A DNA stretch of 64,000 bases from Candidatus Contubernalis alkalaceticus (GTDB lineage: Bacteria; Bacillota; Dethiobacteria; SKNC01). Positions 40,799 to 49,873 of this stretch are shown piece by piece. The DNA is taken from assembly GCF_022558445.1 (NCBI RefSeq), contig NZ_CP054699.1, forward strand, positions 1,258,001-1,322,000, given 5' to 3'. The translations under genes and the position numbers were made by a program. Numbering within the stretch: the first letter of the stretch is position 1; the number at the start of each line of letters is the position of its first letter. The notes under the pieces are model-generated. The model did not search any database. It saw nothing but the letters and a program-made list of their open reading frames with translations, and was not told the origin of the DNA.

Positions 40799-41540
40799 AG
40801 TAATTAAAGCTCCCAGGGAGTCAGGAGTATGTCAGATACCCTTAAAAAAGGAAAAAGAGATAGAAAAACCCGTGGAGCCTTCGGGCCAGGAAAAAGATGA
40901 AGGGGAGAATGGGGCCCCTTCTCCTGACAATATGTCTTTTCAGCTTCTAGAAGAAGCACGGCAGGAAGTTAAAGCTATAATTAATAAAGCAGAAAGCGAA
41001 GCCAAGTCTTTACAGGAAGCTGCATACAAAAAAGGTTTAGAAACGGGACAAGCAGAAGGCATGGCGGCTGTCCAAAGGAAAGAAGAGAAAATTTTAAAAG
41101 ATGCCAGGGATGTTTTGACCCAAACGGTTAAGTTAAGAGAGATGGTGCTTCAAGCAGCGGAATCCCAGGTGGTGGAACTGGCCCTGAAGATAGCGGAAGC
41201 TTTAATACATAAAAAATTGGAGACGGAAAAGAATTTTGTTGTGGATATAGTGGCGGAAGCTCTTGCTTTAGTAGTCGGGGAGGAAAGTATCATGGTCAAG
41301 GTGAACCCTAATGATCTAAAAACTTGTTCTAAATATAAGGATTTTTTTCAAGATATTATATCGGAAGGAGCGAAGTTCAAGCTACTTCAGGATGAAAATG
41401 TGCCCCAGGGAAGCTGTCGGGTTTTTACTCAGGACAGCTTAGTAGAGTCCTTCCTTGATGAGCGTTTTAAAGCTCTAAAAGAAGCTCTTTTAAAGGAGGC
41501 AGACAATGCCTATCTTGTCCAGAGAGATGAATCTAGATAA
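40791..41540 (+). CDS. fliH: FliH, export ATPase regulator
   Basis: 249 residues, TTG start. The N-terminal ~50 residues are disordered. A long charged helix with 'EAEAKSLQEAAYKKG'-type spacing and a 'AYKKGLETGQAEGMAAVQRK' GxxxG-like segment precedes the C-terminal FliH domain 'VVELALKIAEALIHKKLETE'. It holds FliI at the C-ring and export gate. It overlaps both neighbours (fliG by 8 bases, fliI by 35). Confidence 0.93.
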   Translation: MNKVIKAPRESGVCQIPLKKEKEIEKPVEPSGQEKDEGENGAPSPDNMSFQLLEEARQEVKAIINKAESEAKSLQEAAYKKGLETGQAEGMAAVQRKEEKILKDARDVLTQTVKLREMVLQAAESQVVELALKIAEALIHKKLETEKNFVVDIVAEALALVVGEESIMVKVNPNDLKTCSKYKDFFQDIISEGAKFKLLQDENVPQGSCRVFTQDSLVESFLDERFKALKEALLKEADNAYLVQRDESR

Positions 41541-42828
41541 ATATTTTAGGCTGGTAGAAAATACCTCAACTCTCAAGAGAGCGGGGAAAGTAAGCCAGGT
41601 GATTGGATTAACCATAGAGATAAGAGGTATAAAAGCTGCTTTGGGGGAGTTATGCCAGGTGCGGTGCAATGGTTCTTTATCTGTCCCCTTAGAGGTGGTT
41701 GGTTTTAAGGACGAGACTGTCTTGGCTATGCCTCTGGGAGGTTTAAAAGGGATTGCTCCCGGCAGCCCGGTGTTACCCATGGGAAATACTTTCGCTGTTT
41801 CTGTGGGGTTTGAGCTTTTAGGTAAAGTCTTAGACGGTTTAGGTCGGCCTTTGTTGGAAGAAAGGCTGCCAACTGATTTAGTTCAGAGTCCGGTAGATGC
41901 TGATCCCATAAACCCTTTAAAACGACGCCGTATAGAAAAGATTCTCCCTACCGGAGTCAGGGCCATTGATAGTCTATTAACCTGTGGTGAAGGTCAGCGG
42001 GTGGGGATTTTTGCCGGCAGTGGCGTGGGGAAGAGCACTCTGTTGGGGATGATGGCTCGTTACAGCGAAGCTGATGTCAATGTTATAGGCCTTATCGGTG
42101 AGCGGGGCCGGGAGGTAGGGGATTTTTTAGAAAAGGATTTGGGAAAAGAAGGGCTAAAACGTTCCGTGGTTGTAGCCGCCACTTCTGACCAGCCGGCTCT
42201 GGTTCGGATAAAAGGGGCCATGGTGGCAGCTACTATGGCTGAGTATTTCAGGGACCAAGGATTAAAAGTACTGTTGATGATGGATTCTGTTACCCGCCTG
42301 GCTATGGCTCAAAGGGAAGTGGGGCTGGCTATTGGTGAGCCTCCGGCCACCAAAGGATATACTCCCTCGGTCTTTGCAATGCTCCCCAGGATTTTAGAAC
42401 GAGCTGGAAAGGTAGAAGGAGGGTCCATAACAGCCTTTTATACGGTGTTGGTGGAGGGAGATGACTTTAATGAGCCCATTACTGATGCTGTTCGGGGGAT
42501 ATTGGATGGACATATTGTCTTATCCCGTTCCCTGGCTGCTAAAAACCATTTTCCAGCCATTGATGTTTTAGGTAGTATCAGCCGTCTTATGCCGGATATT
42601 GCGGCTCAGGAGCATCTTGAAATGGCTGGAAAGACAAAGGATCTGCTGGCAGTTTATAGGGAGGCAGAAGATTTGATAAACATTGGGGCTTATGTGAATG
42701 GAAGCGATCCAAAAGTAGATAAAGCCAGAAAATATGTGCCGGAAATAAACAAGTTTCTACGTCAAACGTTAGGGGATGAAGTGCCTTTCGACCAGACTTT
42801 GTCGCTTCTTAAGGGGTTGTTAAAATGA
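41506..42828 (+). CDS. fliI: FliI, flagellar export ATPase
   Basis: 440 residues, ATG start inside the end of fliH after AAAGGAGG. F1-like ATPase with the P-loop 'GSGVGKSTLLGMMARY' (~170), 'LIGERGREVGDFLEKDLG' and Walker B 'LKVLLMMDSVTRLAMAQREV'. It energises unfolding and delivery of export substrates. ATGA overlap with fliJ. Confidence 0.97.
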   Translation: MPILSREMNLDKYFRLVENTSTLKRAGKVSQVIGLTIEIRGIKAALGELCQVRCNGSLSVPLEVVGFKDETVLAMPLGGLKGIAPGSPVLPMGNTFAVSVGFELLGKVLDGLGRPLLEERLPTDLVQSPVDADPINPLKRRRIEKILPTGVRAIDSLLTCGEGQRVGIFAGSGVGKSTLLGMMARYSEADVNVIGLIGERGREVGDFLEKDLGKEGLKRSVVVAATSDQPALVRIKGAMVAATMAEYFRDQGLKVLLMMDSVTRLAMAQREVGLAIGEPPATKGYTPSVFAMLPRILERAGKVEGGSITAFYTVLVEGDDFNEPITDAVRGILDGHIVLSRSLAAKNHFPAIDVLGSISRLMPDIAAQEHLEMAGKTKDLLAVYREAEDLINIGAYVNGSDPKVDKARKYVPEINKFLRQTLGDEVPFDQTLSLLKGLLK

Positions 42829-43283
42829 TGAGCCAGGGGTTTGAATTTCGACTGAAAAAAGTATTGGAATACCGGGAAGAGAAAGTGAAACAAGCACAAA
42901 AGAGCTTAACCGAGGCCCGTATAATTCTGATGAATGAAGAGGGCCGGCTTTCCTCCTTAAAAGATGAACTTAATAATGTAAACATAACGGCGAAGGGAGA
43001 AGGTAATCTGCTGGATCTTCAGGAGGCCATCACCAGCTGTCGTTATATGGACTATCTGGATGTGTGTATTTGTGAACAGCAGCATCGGGTATCGGAGAAA
43101 AAAGGAGTCCTGGAGGATAAACGCTGTGAAATCTTAGAGAGAACCCGGGAGAGAAAGATACTCAGCACCTTAGAGGAAAAGCAGTATAATCTTTTTTTAA
43201 AGGATATGGATATAAAGGAACAAAAGTTAAGTGACGAGTTTGCTCTTTCTATCTACAACCGTCGATGTAGACAGGAGAAATAG
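42825..43283 (+). CDS. fliJ: FliJ, export apparatus stalk/chaperone
   Basis: 152 residues, an antiparallel coiled coil throughout: 'FEFRLKKVLEYREEKVKQAQ' at the N-terminus is characteristic. FliJ acts as the stalk of the FliI hexamer and links to FlhA. Overlaps fliI by ATGA. Confidence 0.93.
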   Translation: MMSQGFEFRLKKVLEYREEKVKQAQKSLTEARIILMNEEGRLSSLKDELNNVNITAKGEGNLLDLQEAITSCRYMDYLDVCICEQQHRVSEKKGVLEDKRCEILERTRERKILSTLEEKQYNLFLKDMDIKEQKLSDEFALSIYNRRCRQEK

Positions 43284-43357
43284 AAGAGTAACCTGATAAG
43301 GAGGTGGTGCCAATAGGGGAAATTGCAGCATAAAAATTGAAGAGAGGAGGTGAATTG

Positions 43358-46300
43358 GTGGACGCAGCTGTTTTTTTCACCGGCATGGCTTTGGAACAGC
43401 CCTCAAAGAGAGTTAAAGGTTTAGAGTGTAGGGAATCTCATGAGGGTTTTGGACAGGTATTAATCAGCCTGATGACAAATATTCCTATGCCCCTGGCTCT
43501 ATCGGAAGAAAAGGAGAGAAGCTGTTCAGGAGAGGAAGGGACACCCGTCAGCTCCCCGTTGCCAGCTGGAACATTAGAGTTAGGAAAGTACCTTGATCTT
43601 AAGCCGGTAATGGTTCGGGAACTTTTGAGAAACAAGGATACTTCTGATATTGAGGCAGTTTTGCTTGATAGCAAAGAACGGGTAAATACATCTGATAGGG
43701 GTAAGTATCTATCAAAAAACCGGATGGACCCGTTGGAGCGCCTGGAATCCATAGAAGCAAAGTTACTAACGCTGGAACAAGCAATTCCACCGGTGATACA
43801 GGCCCCAAATGAATCCAAACAACAAGATGAGCCCGTCAGAAATTCAATAGAGGAAAAGGTAGAGCCCAAGTACCCGTTGGAGCGCCTGGAATCCATAGAA
43901 GCAAAGGTACTAACGCTGGAACAAGCAATTCCACCGGTGATACAGGCCCTAAATGAATCCAAACAACAAGATGAGCCCGTCAGAAATTCATTAGAGGAAA
44001 AGGTAGAGCCCAAGTACCCGTTGGAGCGCCTGGAATCCATAGAAGCAAAGGTACTAACGCTGGAACAAGCAATTCCACCGGTGATACAGGCCCTAAATGA
44101 ATCCAAACAACAAGATGAGCCCGTCAGAAATTCATTAGAGGAAAAGGTAGAGCCCAAGTACCCGTTGGAGCGCCTGGAATCCATAGAAGCAAAGGTACTA
44201 ACGCTGGAACAAGCAATTCCACCGGTGATACAGGCCCTAAATGAATCCAAACAACAAGATGAGCCCGTCAGAAATTCATTAGAGGAAAAGGTAGAGCCCA
44301 AGTACCCGTTGGAGCGCCTGGAATCCATAGAAGCAAAGGTACTAACGCTGGAACAAGCAATTCCACCGGTGATACAGGCCCTAAATGAATCCAAACAACA
44401 AGATGAGCCCGTCAGAAATTCATTAGAGGAAAAGGTAGAGCCCAAGTACCCGTTGGAGCGCCTGGAATCCATAGAAGCAAAGGTACTAAAGCTGGAACAA
44501 GCAATTCCGCCGGTGATACAGGCCCCAAATGAATCCAAACAACCAGATGAGCCCGTCAGAAATTCAATAGAGGAAAAGGTAGAGCCCAAGTACCCGTTGG
44601 AGCGCCTGGAATCCATAGAAGCAAAGGTACTAACGCTGGAACAAGCAATTCCGCCGGTGATACAGGCCCTAAATGAATCCAAACAACCAGATGAGCCCGT
44701 CAGAAATTCAATAGAGGAAAAGGTAGAGCCCAAGTACCCGTTGGAGCGCCTGGAATCCATAGAAGCAAAGGTACTAAAGCTGGAACAAGCAGCTCAACCT
44801 GTGATACAGGCCCCAAAGGAATCCAAACAACAAGATGAGCCCGTCAGAAATTCATTAGAGGAAAAGGTAGAGCCCAAGTACCCGTTGGAGCGCCTGGAAT
44901 CCATAGAAGCAAAGGTACTAAAGCTGGAACAAGCAGCTCAACCTGTGATACAGGCCCCAAAGGAATCCAAACAACAAGATGAGCCCGTCAGAAATTCATT
45001 AGAGGAAAAGGTAGAGCCCAAGTATCCGTTGGAGCGCCTGGAATCCATAGAAGCAAAGGTACTAAAGCTGGAACAAGCAGCTCAACCTGTGATACAGGCC
45101 TCAAAGGAATCCAAACAACAAGATGAGCCCGTCAGAAATTCAATAGAGGAAAAGGCAGAGCCCAAGTATCCGTTGGAGCGCCTGGAATCCATAGAAGCAA
45201 AGGTACTAAAGCTGGAACAAGCAATTCCGCCGGTGATACAGGCCCCAAATGAATCCAAACAACAAGATGAGCCCGTCAGAAATTCATTAGAGGAAAAGGT
45301 AGAGCCCAAGTATCCGTTGGAGCGCCTGGAATCCATAGAAGCAAAGGTACTAAAGCTGGAACAAGCATTTCCACCTGTGATACAGGCCTTAAATGAATCC
45401 ATCCCACCGGATGAGCCCGTCAGAAATTCATTTGAGGATAAGTCAGAGCTTTCAGGAGAACAAAAGGCAGAGTTCTTAGGAAATACAGAGCTTTTAGAAA
45501 AGGTAGGTCTCTTAGAAGAAGAAAAGACAGAACTATTGGGAAAAGCAGCGCCCGTTCAGGAACAGGTCCGTCCTGTTTTAGAAGGAAATCTAAAAATCCT
45601 GCTTTATCCTTTACAGTCTCAAGGCCCGTTAGAGCGTCTAGAATCCTTAGAGGCAAAGGTAATAAAGCTGGAACAAGCATTTCCACCTGTGATTCAGGCT
45701 TCAAATGAATTCAACCAACAGGATGAGCCCGTCAGTAACTTATTTGAACATAAGGCGGAGCTCTCAGGAGAACAAAAGACAGAGCTCTTAGGCGAGGATA
45801 AGACAGAACTTTCAGGAGAGGAAAGGGCGGCGACCATTCAGGAACAGAATCATCCCGTTTCAGAAGGAAATCTAAAAAACCTGCTGGATACATTGGAGCC
45901 TTTAAAATCCCTGGAAGTAAAGATAGTAAGGCCAGAAACTGCAGATAAAGGCGGCAAAGTAGTTCCTGTTGACTCTCAAAAGGAAGGTAGTTTAGAAACT
46001 ATCAGCAGCGTATCCTTTACGTCTTTAGCTTTTGAGCCTGCGGGCATTAGTGCCGGGGGACTTGAGCCGGAACAATTATTTTCCCGCATCATAACTCCGA
46101 TCTTGGAAGAAGTTCAGGTAAGCCGGTTAACAGGTAAGGGGGATAGTGAGATAAGAGTAAGGCTTAAACCGGAATCACTGGGAGAGGTAGTTATCCACCT
46201 GAGCAGGGAAGATGGTTCTATTATTGGTAGAATCTTTGTAGAGAATCCACTGGTGAGAGAAGCATTGGAAGCAAACCTTACTCAGCTTCGACAGCGTTTG

Positions 46301-46507
46301 TCAGAACAAAATATTAACCTGGGTGATGTTACCTTTTTTATGGGCGGTGAAGGCCAGGAAAAAGAAGGGAAAGGGCAGGCACGGTTTTTAAAGAGGGAAA
46401 AAATGCTGAACTCTATAAGCAGAGGTAATAACAGTCTTTCGGCAGAAGCAGTGACCTTAGCTGGAAGCAGTGCAAAATGTTCAGAAAGATTGAACATTTT
46501 AGTCTAA
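43358..46507 (+). CDS. fliK: FliK, hook-length control protein with twelve tandem 48-residue repeats
   Basis: 1049 residues from GTG at 43358, seven bases after GGAGG. The C-terminal domain (~915-1010: 'SEIRVRLKPESLGEVVIHLS', 'NLTQLRQRLSEQNINLGDV') is the Flg_hook domain that switches FlhB specificity. The region ~124-700 is twelve tandem 48-residue repeats ('PLERLESIEAKVLxLEQAIP...') plus a degenerate thirteenth copy at ~756-800 and Glu/Lys-rich spacers. FliK acts as a molecular ruler, so the repeats should lengthen the measured hook. Most FliK proteins are 400-500 residues. The repeats are near identical in DNA. Confidence 0.93.
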   Translation: MDAAVFFTGMALEQPSKRVKGLECRESHEGFGQVLISLMTNIPMPLALSEEKERSCSGEEGTPVSSPLPAGTLELGKYLDLKPVMVRELLRNKDTSDIEAVLLDSKERVNTSDRGKYLSKNRMDPLERLESIEAKLLTLEQAIPPVIQAPNESKQQDEPVRNSIEEKVEPKYPLERLESIEAKVLTLEQAIPPVIQALNESKQQDEPVRNSLEEKVEPKYPLERLESIEAKVLTLEQAIPPVIQALNESKQQDEPVRNSLEEKVEPKYPLERLESIEAKVLTLEQAIPPVIQALNESKQQDEPVRNSLEEKVEPKYPLERLESIEAKVLTLEQAIPPVIQALNESKQQDEPVRNSLEEKVEPKYPLERLESIEAKVLKLEQAIPPVIQAPNESKQPDEPVRNSIEEKVEPKYPLERLESIEAKVLTLEQAIPPVIQALNESKQPDEPVRNSIEEKVEPKYPLERLESIEAKVLKLEQAAQPVIQAPKESKQQDEPVRNSLEEKVEPKYPLERLESIEAKVLKLEQAAQPVIQAPKESKQQDEPVRNSLEEKVEPKYPLERLESIEAKVLKLEQAAQPVIQASKESKQQDEPVRNSIEEKAEPKYPLERLESIEAKVLKLEQAIPPVIQAPNESKQQDEPVRNSLEEKVEPKYPLERLESIEAKVLKLEQAFPPVIQALNESIPPDEPVRNSFEDKSELSGEQKAEFLGNTELLEKVGLLEEEKTELLGKAAPVQEQVRPVLEGNLKILLYPLQSQGPLERLESLEAKVIKLEQAFPPVIQASNEFNQQDEPVSNLFEHKAELSGEQKTELLGEDKTELSGEERAATIQEQNHPVSEGNLKNLLDTLEPLKSLEVKIVRPETADKGGKVVPVDSQKEGSLETISSVSFTSLAFEPAGISAGGLEPEQLFSRIITPILEEVQVSRLTGKGDSEIRVRLKPESLGEVVIHLSREDGSIIGRIFVENPLVREALEANLTQLRQRLSEQNINLGDVTFFMGGEGQEKEGKGQARFLKREKMLNSISRGNNSLSAEAVTLAGSSAKCSERLNILV
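43727..45454 (+). repeat. Tandem array: 12 x 144 bp inside fliK
   Basis: Unit boundaries fall every 144 bases from 43727 (43871, 44015 ... 45311). Units 2 to 5 read identically; later units differ at a few codons (T/K before LEQ, AIPP versus AAQP, LEEK versus IEEK). 144 is a multiple of three, so gain or loss of units keeps the frame. A diverged unit follows at ~45623-45757. Confidence 0.97.
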
Positions 46508-46525
46508 AGAAAGGAGTTATTGTTG

Positions 46526-47026
46526 ATGAATACAATTTCAGGAATTACAAACAGTTACAGCCAACAGTCCAATTCTAGTCAGGTAGATGGTTTTAATACC
46601 TTAGATAAGAATGCTTTTATGATGCTTTTAGTAACCCAGCTTCGTTACCAGGACCCTTTAAATCCCCAGGATAACAGTGAGTTTGTAGCCCAGATGGCCC
46701 AATTTACATCTCTAGAGCAGCTGCAAAACACGAATGATAATATGGAAAAACTGCTCCAGGTTCAGTATGAAATGCTTTTTCAAAGTCAGGAGATGTTTCA
46801 GCTATCCCTTTTAGGAAGGGTTGTAACGGTGGAGAACGAAAAGGGTGAACATATAACAGGAATGGTTACTGCTTTAGAGTTTTTTGAAGGCATTCCTCAA
46901 TTAATAGTAGACGGTCAAGCCTATGGGTTGGAGCAGTTGGTCAGGTTGGAATTAGGCGGTACAGCAGAGGGACAGGATGTAGTGGAGGACAGCAGTGCAG
47001 TTGAAAGCGGTGGATTAGATGAGTAA
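46526..47026 (+). CDS. flgD: FlgD, hook cap protein
   Basis: 166 residues, ATG at 46526 nine bases after AAGGAG. 'LDKNAFMMLLVTQLRYQDPL' and 'NSEFVAQMAQFTSLEQLQNT' are the FlgD signature. It caps the growing hook. The gene overlaps the next by 8 bases. Confidence 0.96.
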   Translation: MNTISGITNSYSQQSNSSQVDGFNTLDKNAFMMLLVTQLRYQDPLNPQDNSEFVAQMAQFTSLEQLQNTNDNMEKLLQVQYEMLFQSQEMFQLSLLGRVVTVENEKGEHITGMVTALEFFEGIPQLIVDGQAYGLEQLVRLELGGTAEGQDVVEDSSAVESGGLDE

Positions 47027-47414
47027 CGATATAAAGTATCATCCTCAACCTATATATCCCTTATCTCCGTCTAAAGCTCCAGGGAAAATGGAACAGACGA
47101 AAAAGGCAGGAGAAGCTTTTCAGGATATTTTTAAAGAAAACCTGAATAAGGCTTCCGACATTAAGTTTTCAGCCCATGCCATGAAAAGGTTGGAGGAGAG
47201 ACAGCTGGGATTTGAGAAAACAGACATCTCAAAAATAAAGGAAGCTGTGAATAAAGCCCGAAATAAAGGGGCTGAGTCCTCACTTTTGTTGTATGGAGAT
47301 GTGGCCCTGGTGGCCAGTGTAAAAAACAATACCATTATAACTGCTTTAGACAAGCAGGGAATGAAAGATCATGTTTTTACAGGCATTGATAGTGCGGTGA
47401 TTATTGAAAAATAA
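47019..47414 (+). CDS. Flagellar operon protein, TIGR02530 type
   Basis: 131 residues. 'IKFSAHAMKRLEERQLGFEK' and 'SSLLLYGDVALVASVKNNTI' then 'ITALDKQGMKDHVFTGIDSA' match the TIGR02530 family, regularly found between flgD and flgE in Firmicutes and spirochaetes. Its function is not settled; a hook-assembly role is likely from position. Confidence 0.9.
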   Translation: MSNDIKYHPQPIYPLSPSKAPGKMEQTKKAGEAFQDIFKENLNKASDIKFSAHAMKRLEERQLGFEKTDISKIKEAVNKARNKGAESSLLLYGDVALVASVKNNTIITALDKQGMKDHVFTGIDSAVIIEK

Positions 47415-47491
47415 CGGCTGGACCTCTTTTGAGGAAGCCGGGGTTGTGGAGCGATAGAAGCAGCCCGTTAATTAAAAGGAGGTTAATTAAT

Positions 47492-49807
47492 ATGCAAAGG
47501 TCATTATTTACGGCTATTTCCGGTTTGACCAACCACCAGACTAAGCTGGATGTTATCGGTAATAATATTGCCAATGTTAACACAACTGCTTTTAAATCCA
47601 GCAGTGTAAGGTTTCAAGATATATTAAACCAGACTTTAACAGGGGCTACAGTTCCTCAAGATAATCGAGGCGGGACAAATCCTATACAGGTGGGCCAGGG
47701 AATGCAGGTGGCTTCTATTTCTACTGATTATAGTGATGGAAGTCCAATAAACACCGGTAGAGATACAGATTTGTCTATCCAAGGGAGCGGCTTTTTCATT
47801 GTAAACGACGGCACAAGGGATCTATATACACGGGATGGGTCTTTTTCCCTGGATGCTGATGGCACATTGGTTAATTCCAGTGGATATCGGGTTATGGGTT
47901 TTGGAGTGGATCAATTTGGTAGAATTGACGAATCTATAACTGTACCTTTAAATATACCCATTGGTTATAAAGCTGATGCTTGGGCTACCGGTGAGATTAT
48001 ATTTGGAGGGAACCTTAATGCCAACAGCACTATTGGTGATACTTACGCCTTAAGGATGAATATTTATGATTCTTTAGGGGGGCTGCATGGGATTGATGTT
48101 GTATTCACAAAAGTAGGAACTAATCTATGGAATTGGGAAGTTCCAGAGCCGGGCGGTATATTGACAGGTACTGGAAGTGGCACCATAAGATTTGACAATA
48201 ATGGCAGCGTAGAAAGCGTAGTGTCAGGCCAAAATGATAGTGTGAATACTGCTCTGATAGGTATGGGTAGTGATGCAGCAGCGGCAAGTGTTACCGGTGC
48301 AGATCCTGCTAATACAGGCACCGTGCTGCGGGCAGTAGCGGCAAGTGTTACTGGTGCAGGCCCCGCTAATACGGGTACCGATTTAACAGGTTTAGATGCA
48401 ACCACAACCATTACCATTGATGGTGCAGTCTATACCCTTGATATGAGTGGCTGGGATGGTACCGGTGACCTTGATGCTTTAGCAGCATTCTTAGGAACAG
48501 CAGATAATGGCGGCATAGCATTATCAACTGCTGCAACCATAAATCACGATGGCTCAAACATTACTATTTCATCAAACGATCCGGATGCATTGAACAGAGA
48601 AGTTACTATTATACATGCCGGTGTAGATGCTTTAGTTGCAGAAGCATTGACCGGCCTGGCAGATGGCTTAACACATGCTGGGACAGCTGCAAAGGATGCA
48701 ACTACAACCATTACCATTGATGGCGTAGGTTATACCCTGGATATGAGTGGCTGGGATGGTACCGGTAACCTGGATGCCCTAATAGCATTCTTAGGAACGG
48801 CAGATAATGGCGGCACAGCATTATCAACTGCTGCGACCATAAATCACGATGGCTCAAACATTACTATTTCATCAAACGATCCAGGTGCAGCTAACAGAGA
48901 GGTTACAATCACACATGCCGGGGCAGATGCTTTAGATGCAGCGGCATTAACCGGGATGGTTCATAATTTAGCAGATTATGGTGTAAATGCTTTACCAGCT
49001 TTAGGCACAATCACCTTCAACAACGTTCCAGAAGAAGGTTCAGTTGTCCTTGTGGGTGATGTTAACGTTGGGTTCTGGGACAGTGGGAGCAACATGTTTG
49101 AAGATGCTTCTGCAGCCCGGGAAGCATTAGGGGTAGCTCATCTTTTTGATACTCGAGATTTCAATAATGCTGAAGCTGTTAAAAACGCTATAATAGCTTT
49201 AGATGGTGTTATCCCTAATTGGAACTTGACAGATAATGGAGCAGGGCAGGTTGCCATTACCGCAGCAGTTGGAGGGGCTAACCCTATTCCCTTTGTTAGT
49301 GCGGGTATTTACAGTCAGGGGGGCATATCAACTGTGTCCTTAACCGGCGTTGGAATAAATGATCTTGATATCAACCTGGACTTTACATACATGTCTCAGT
49401 TGGTTGGTAATACTACTGCTCTATTGCGCAGTCAGGATGGATATCCCGAAGGTATACTTAATTCCTTTAATATCGATAACCTGGGCATAGTAACCGGTGC
49501 TTATTCCAACGGCATGGTGGGGGTTTTAGGTCAGATTGCTTTATGCCGTTTTGAAAACCCTGAGGGCTTGAATAAGATGGGTTCCAACTTGTATCTGCCT
49601 TCAGCCAATTCAGGGCTTGCCCAAGTGGGCGCGCCCGGAGTCCAGGGAAGGGGCTCCATTCGGTCTTCTTCATTGGAGATGTCTAATGTTAATTTAGCTT
49701 TTGAGTTTACAGAGATGATTACCACATCTAGAGCATTCCAGGCTAACTCTCGGGTCATCTCCTCTTCCGATGAGCTGTTACAAGAAGTTGTTAACCTTAA
49801 GCGATAG
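47492..49807 (+). CDS. flgE: FlgE, hook protein, enlarged by inserted modules
   Basis: 771 residues, ATG at 47492 after AAAGGAGG. N-terminus 'SLFTAISGLTNHQTKLDVIG' and C-terminus 'SNVNLAFEFTEMITTSRAFQ' are complete hook domains. Between ~residues 250 and 620 lie inserts: two ~101-residue repeats 'TTTITIDGxxYTLDMSGWDG' (~303 and ~404), and a module 'GTITFNNVPEEGSVVLVGDV...GFWDSG' (~504-612) shared with flagellin 2. Most FlgE proteins of this kind are 270-500 residues. The inserts should be surface-exposed. Confidence 0.95.
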   Translation: MQRSLFTAISGLTNHQTKLDVIGNNIANVNTTAFKSSSVRFQDILNQTLTGATVPQDNRGGTNPIQVGQGMQVASISTDYSDGSPINTGRDTDLSIQGSGFFIVNDGTRDLYTRDGSFSLDADGTLVNSSGYRVMGFGVDQFGRIDESITVPLNIPIGYKADAWATGEIIFGGNLNANSTIGDTYALRMNIYDSLGGLHGIDVVFTKVGTNLWNWEVPEPGGILTGTGSGTIRFDNNGSVESVVSGQNDSVNTALIGMGSDAAAASVTGADPANTGTVLRAVAASVTGAGPANTGTDLTGLDATTTITIDGAVYTLDMSGWDGTGDLDALAAFLGTADNGGIALSTAATINHDGSNITISSNDPDALNREVTIIHAGVDALVAEALTGLADGLTHAGTAAKDATTTITIDGVGYTLDMSGWDGTGNLDALIAFLGTADNGGTALSTAATINHDGSNITISSNDPGAANREVTITHAGADALDAAALTGMVHNLADYGVNALPALGTITFNNVPEEGSVVLVGDVNVGFWDSGSNMFEDASAAREALGVAHLFDTRDFNNAEAVKNAIIALDGVIPNWNLTDNGAGQVAITAAVGGANPIPFVSAGIYSQGGISTVSLTGVGINDLDINLDFTYMSQLVGNTTALLRSQDGYPEGILNSFNIDNLGIVTGAYSNGMVGVLGQIALCRFENPEGLNKMGSNLYLPSANSGLAQVGAPGVQGRGSIRSSSLEMSNVNLAFEFTEMITTSRAFQANSRVISSSDELLQEVVNLKR

Positions 49808-49815
49808 ATAATAAT

Positions 49816-49848
49816 GGGGAGGTTAATCCCTCCCCCTACTATTTTTTA
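49816..49848 (+). terminator. Probable terminator after flgE
   Basis: GGGGAGG-TTAATC-CCTCCCC, then CTACTATTTTTT. It could reduce read-through into motA. Confidence 0.65.
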
Positions 49849-49873
49849 GAACATAAAGTTTGAAGGTGAATTA

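Noticed and set aside
43438-44760. A 440-codon open frame on the minus strand across the fliK repeat region, with its own 48-residue repeats
   Set aside because: It mirrors the 144-bp repeats, lacks a ribosome site, has Ser/Cys-rich low-complexity content, and lies wholly opposite the well-supported fliK frame.
43727-45454. Regularly spaced repeats that could be mistaken for a CRISPR-like array
   Set aside because: The period is 144 bp with no unique spacers, and the array is in frame within fliK.
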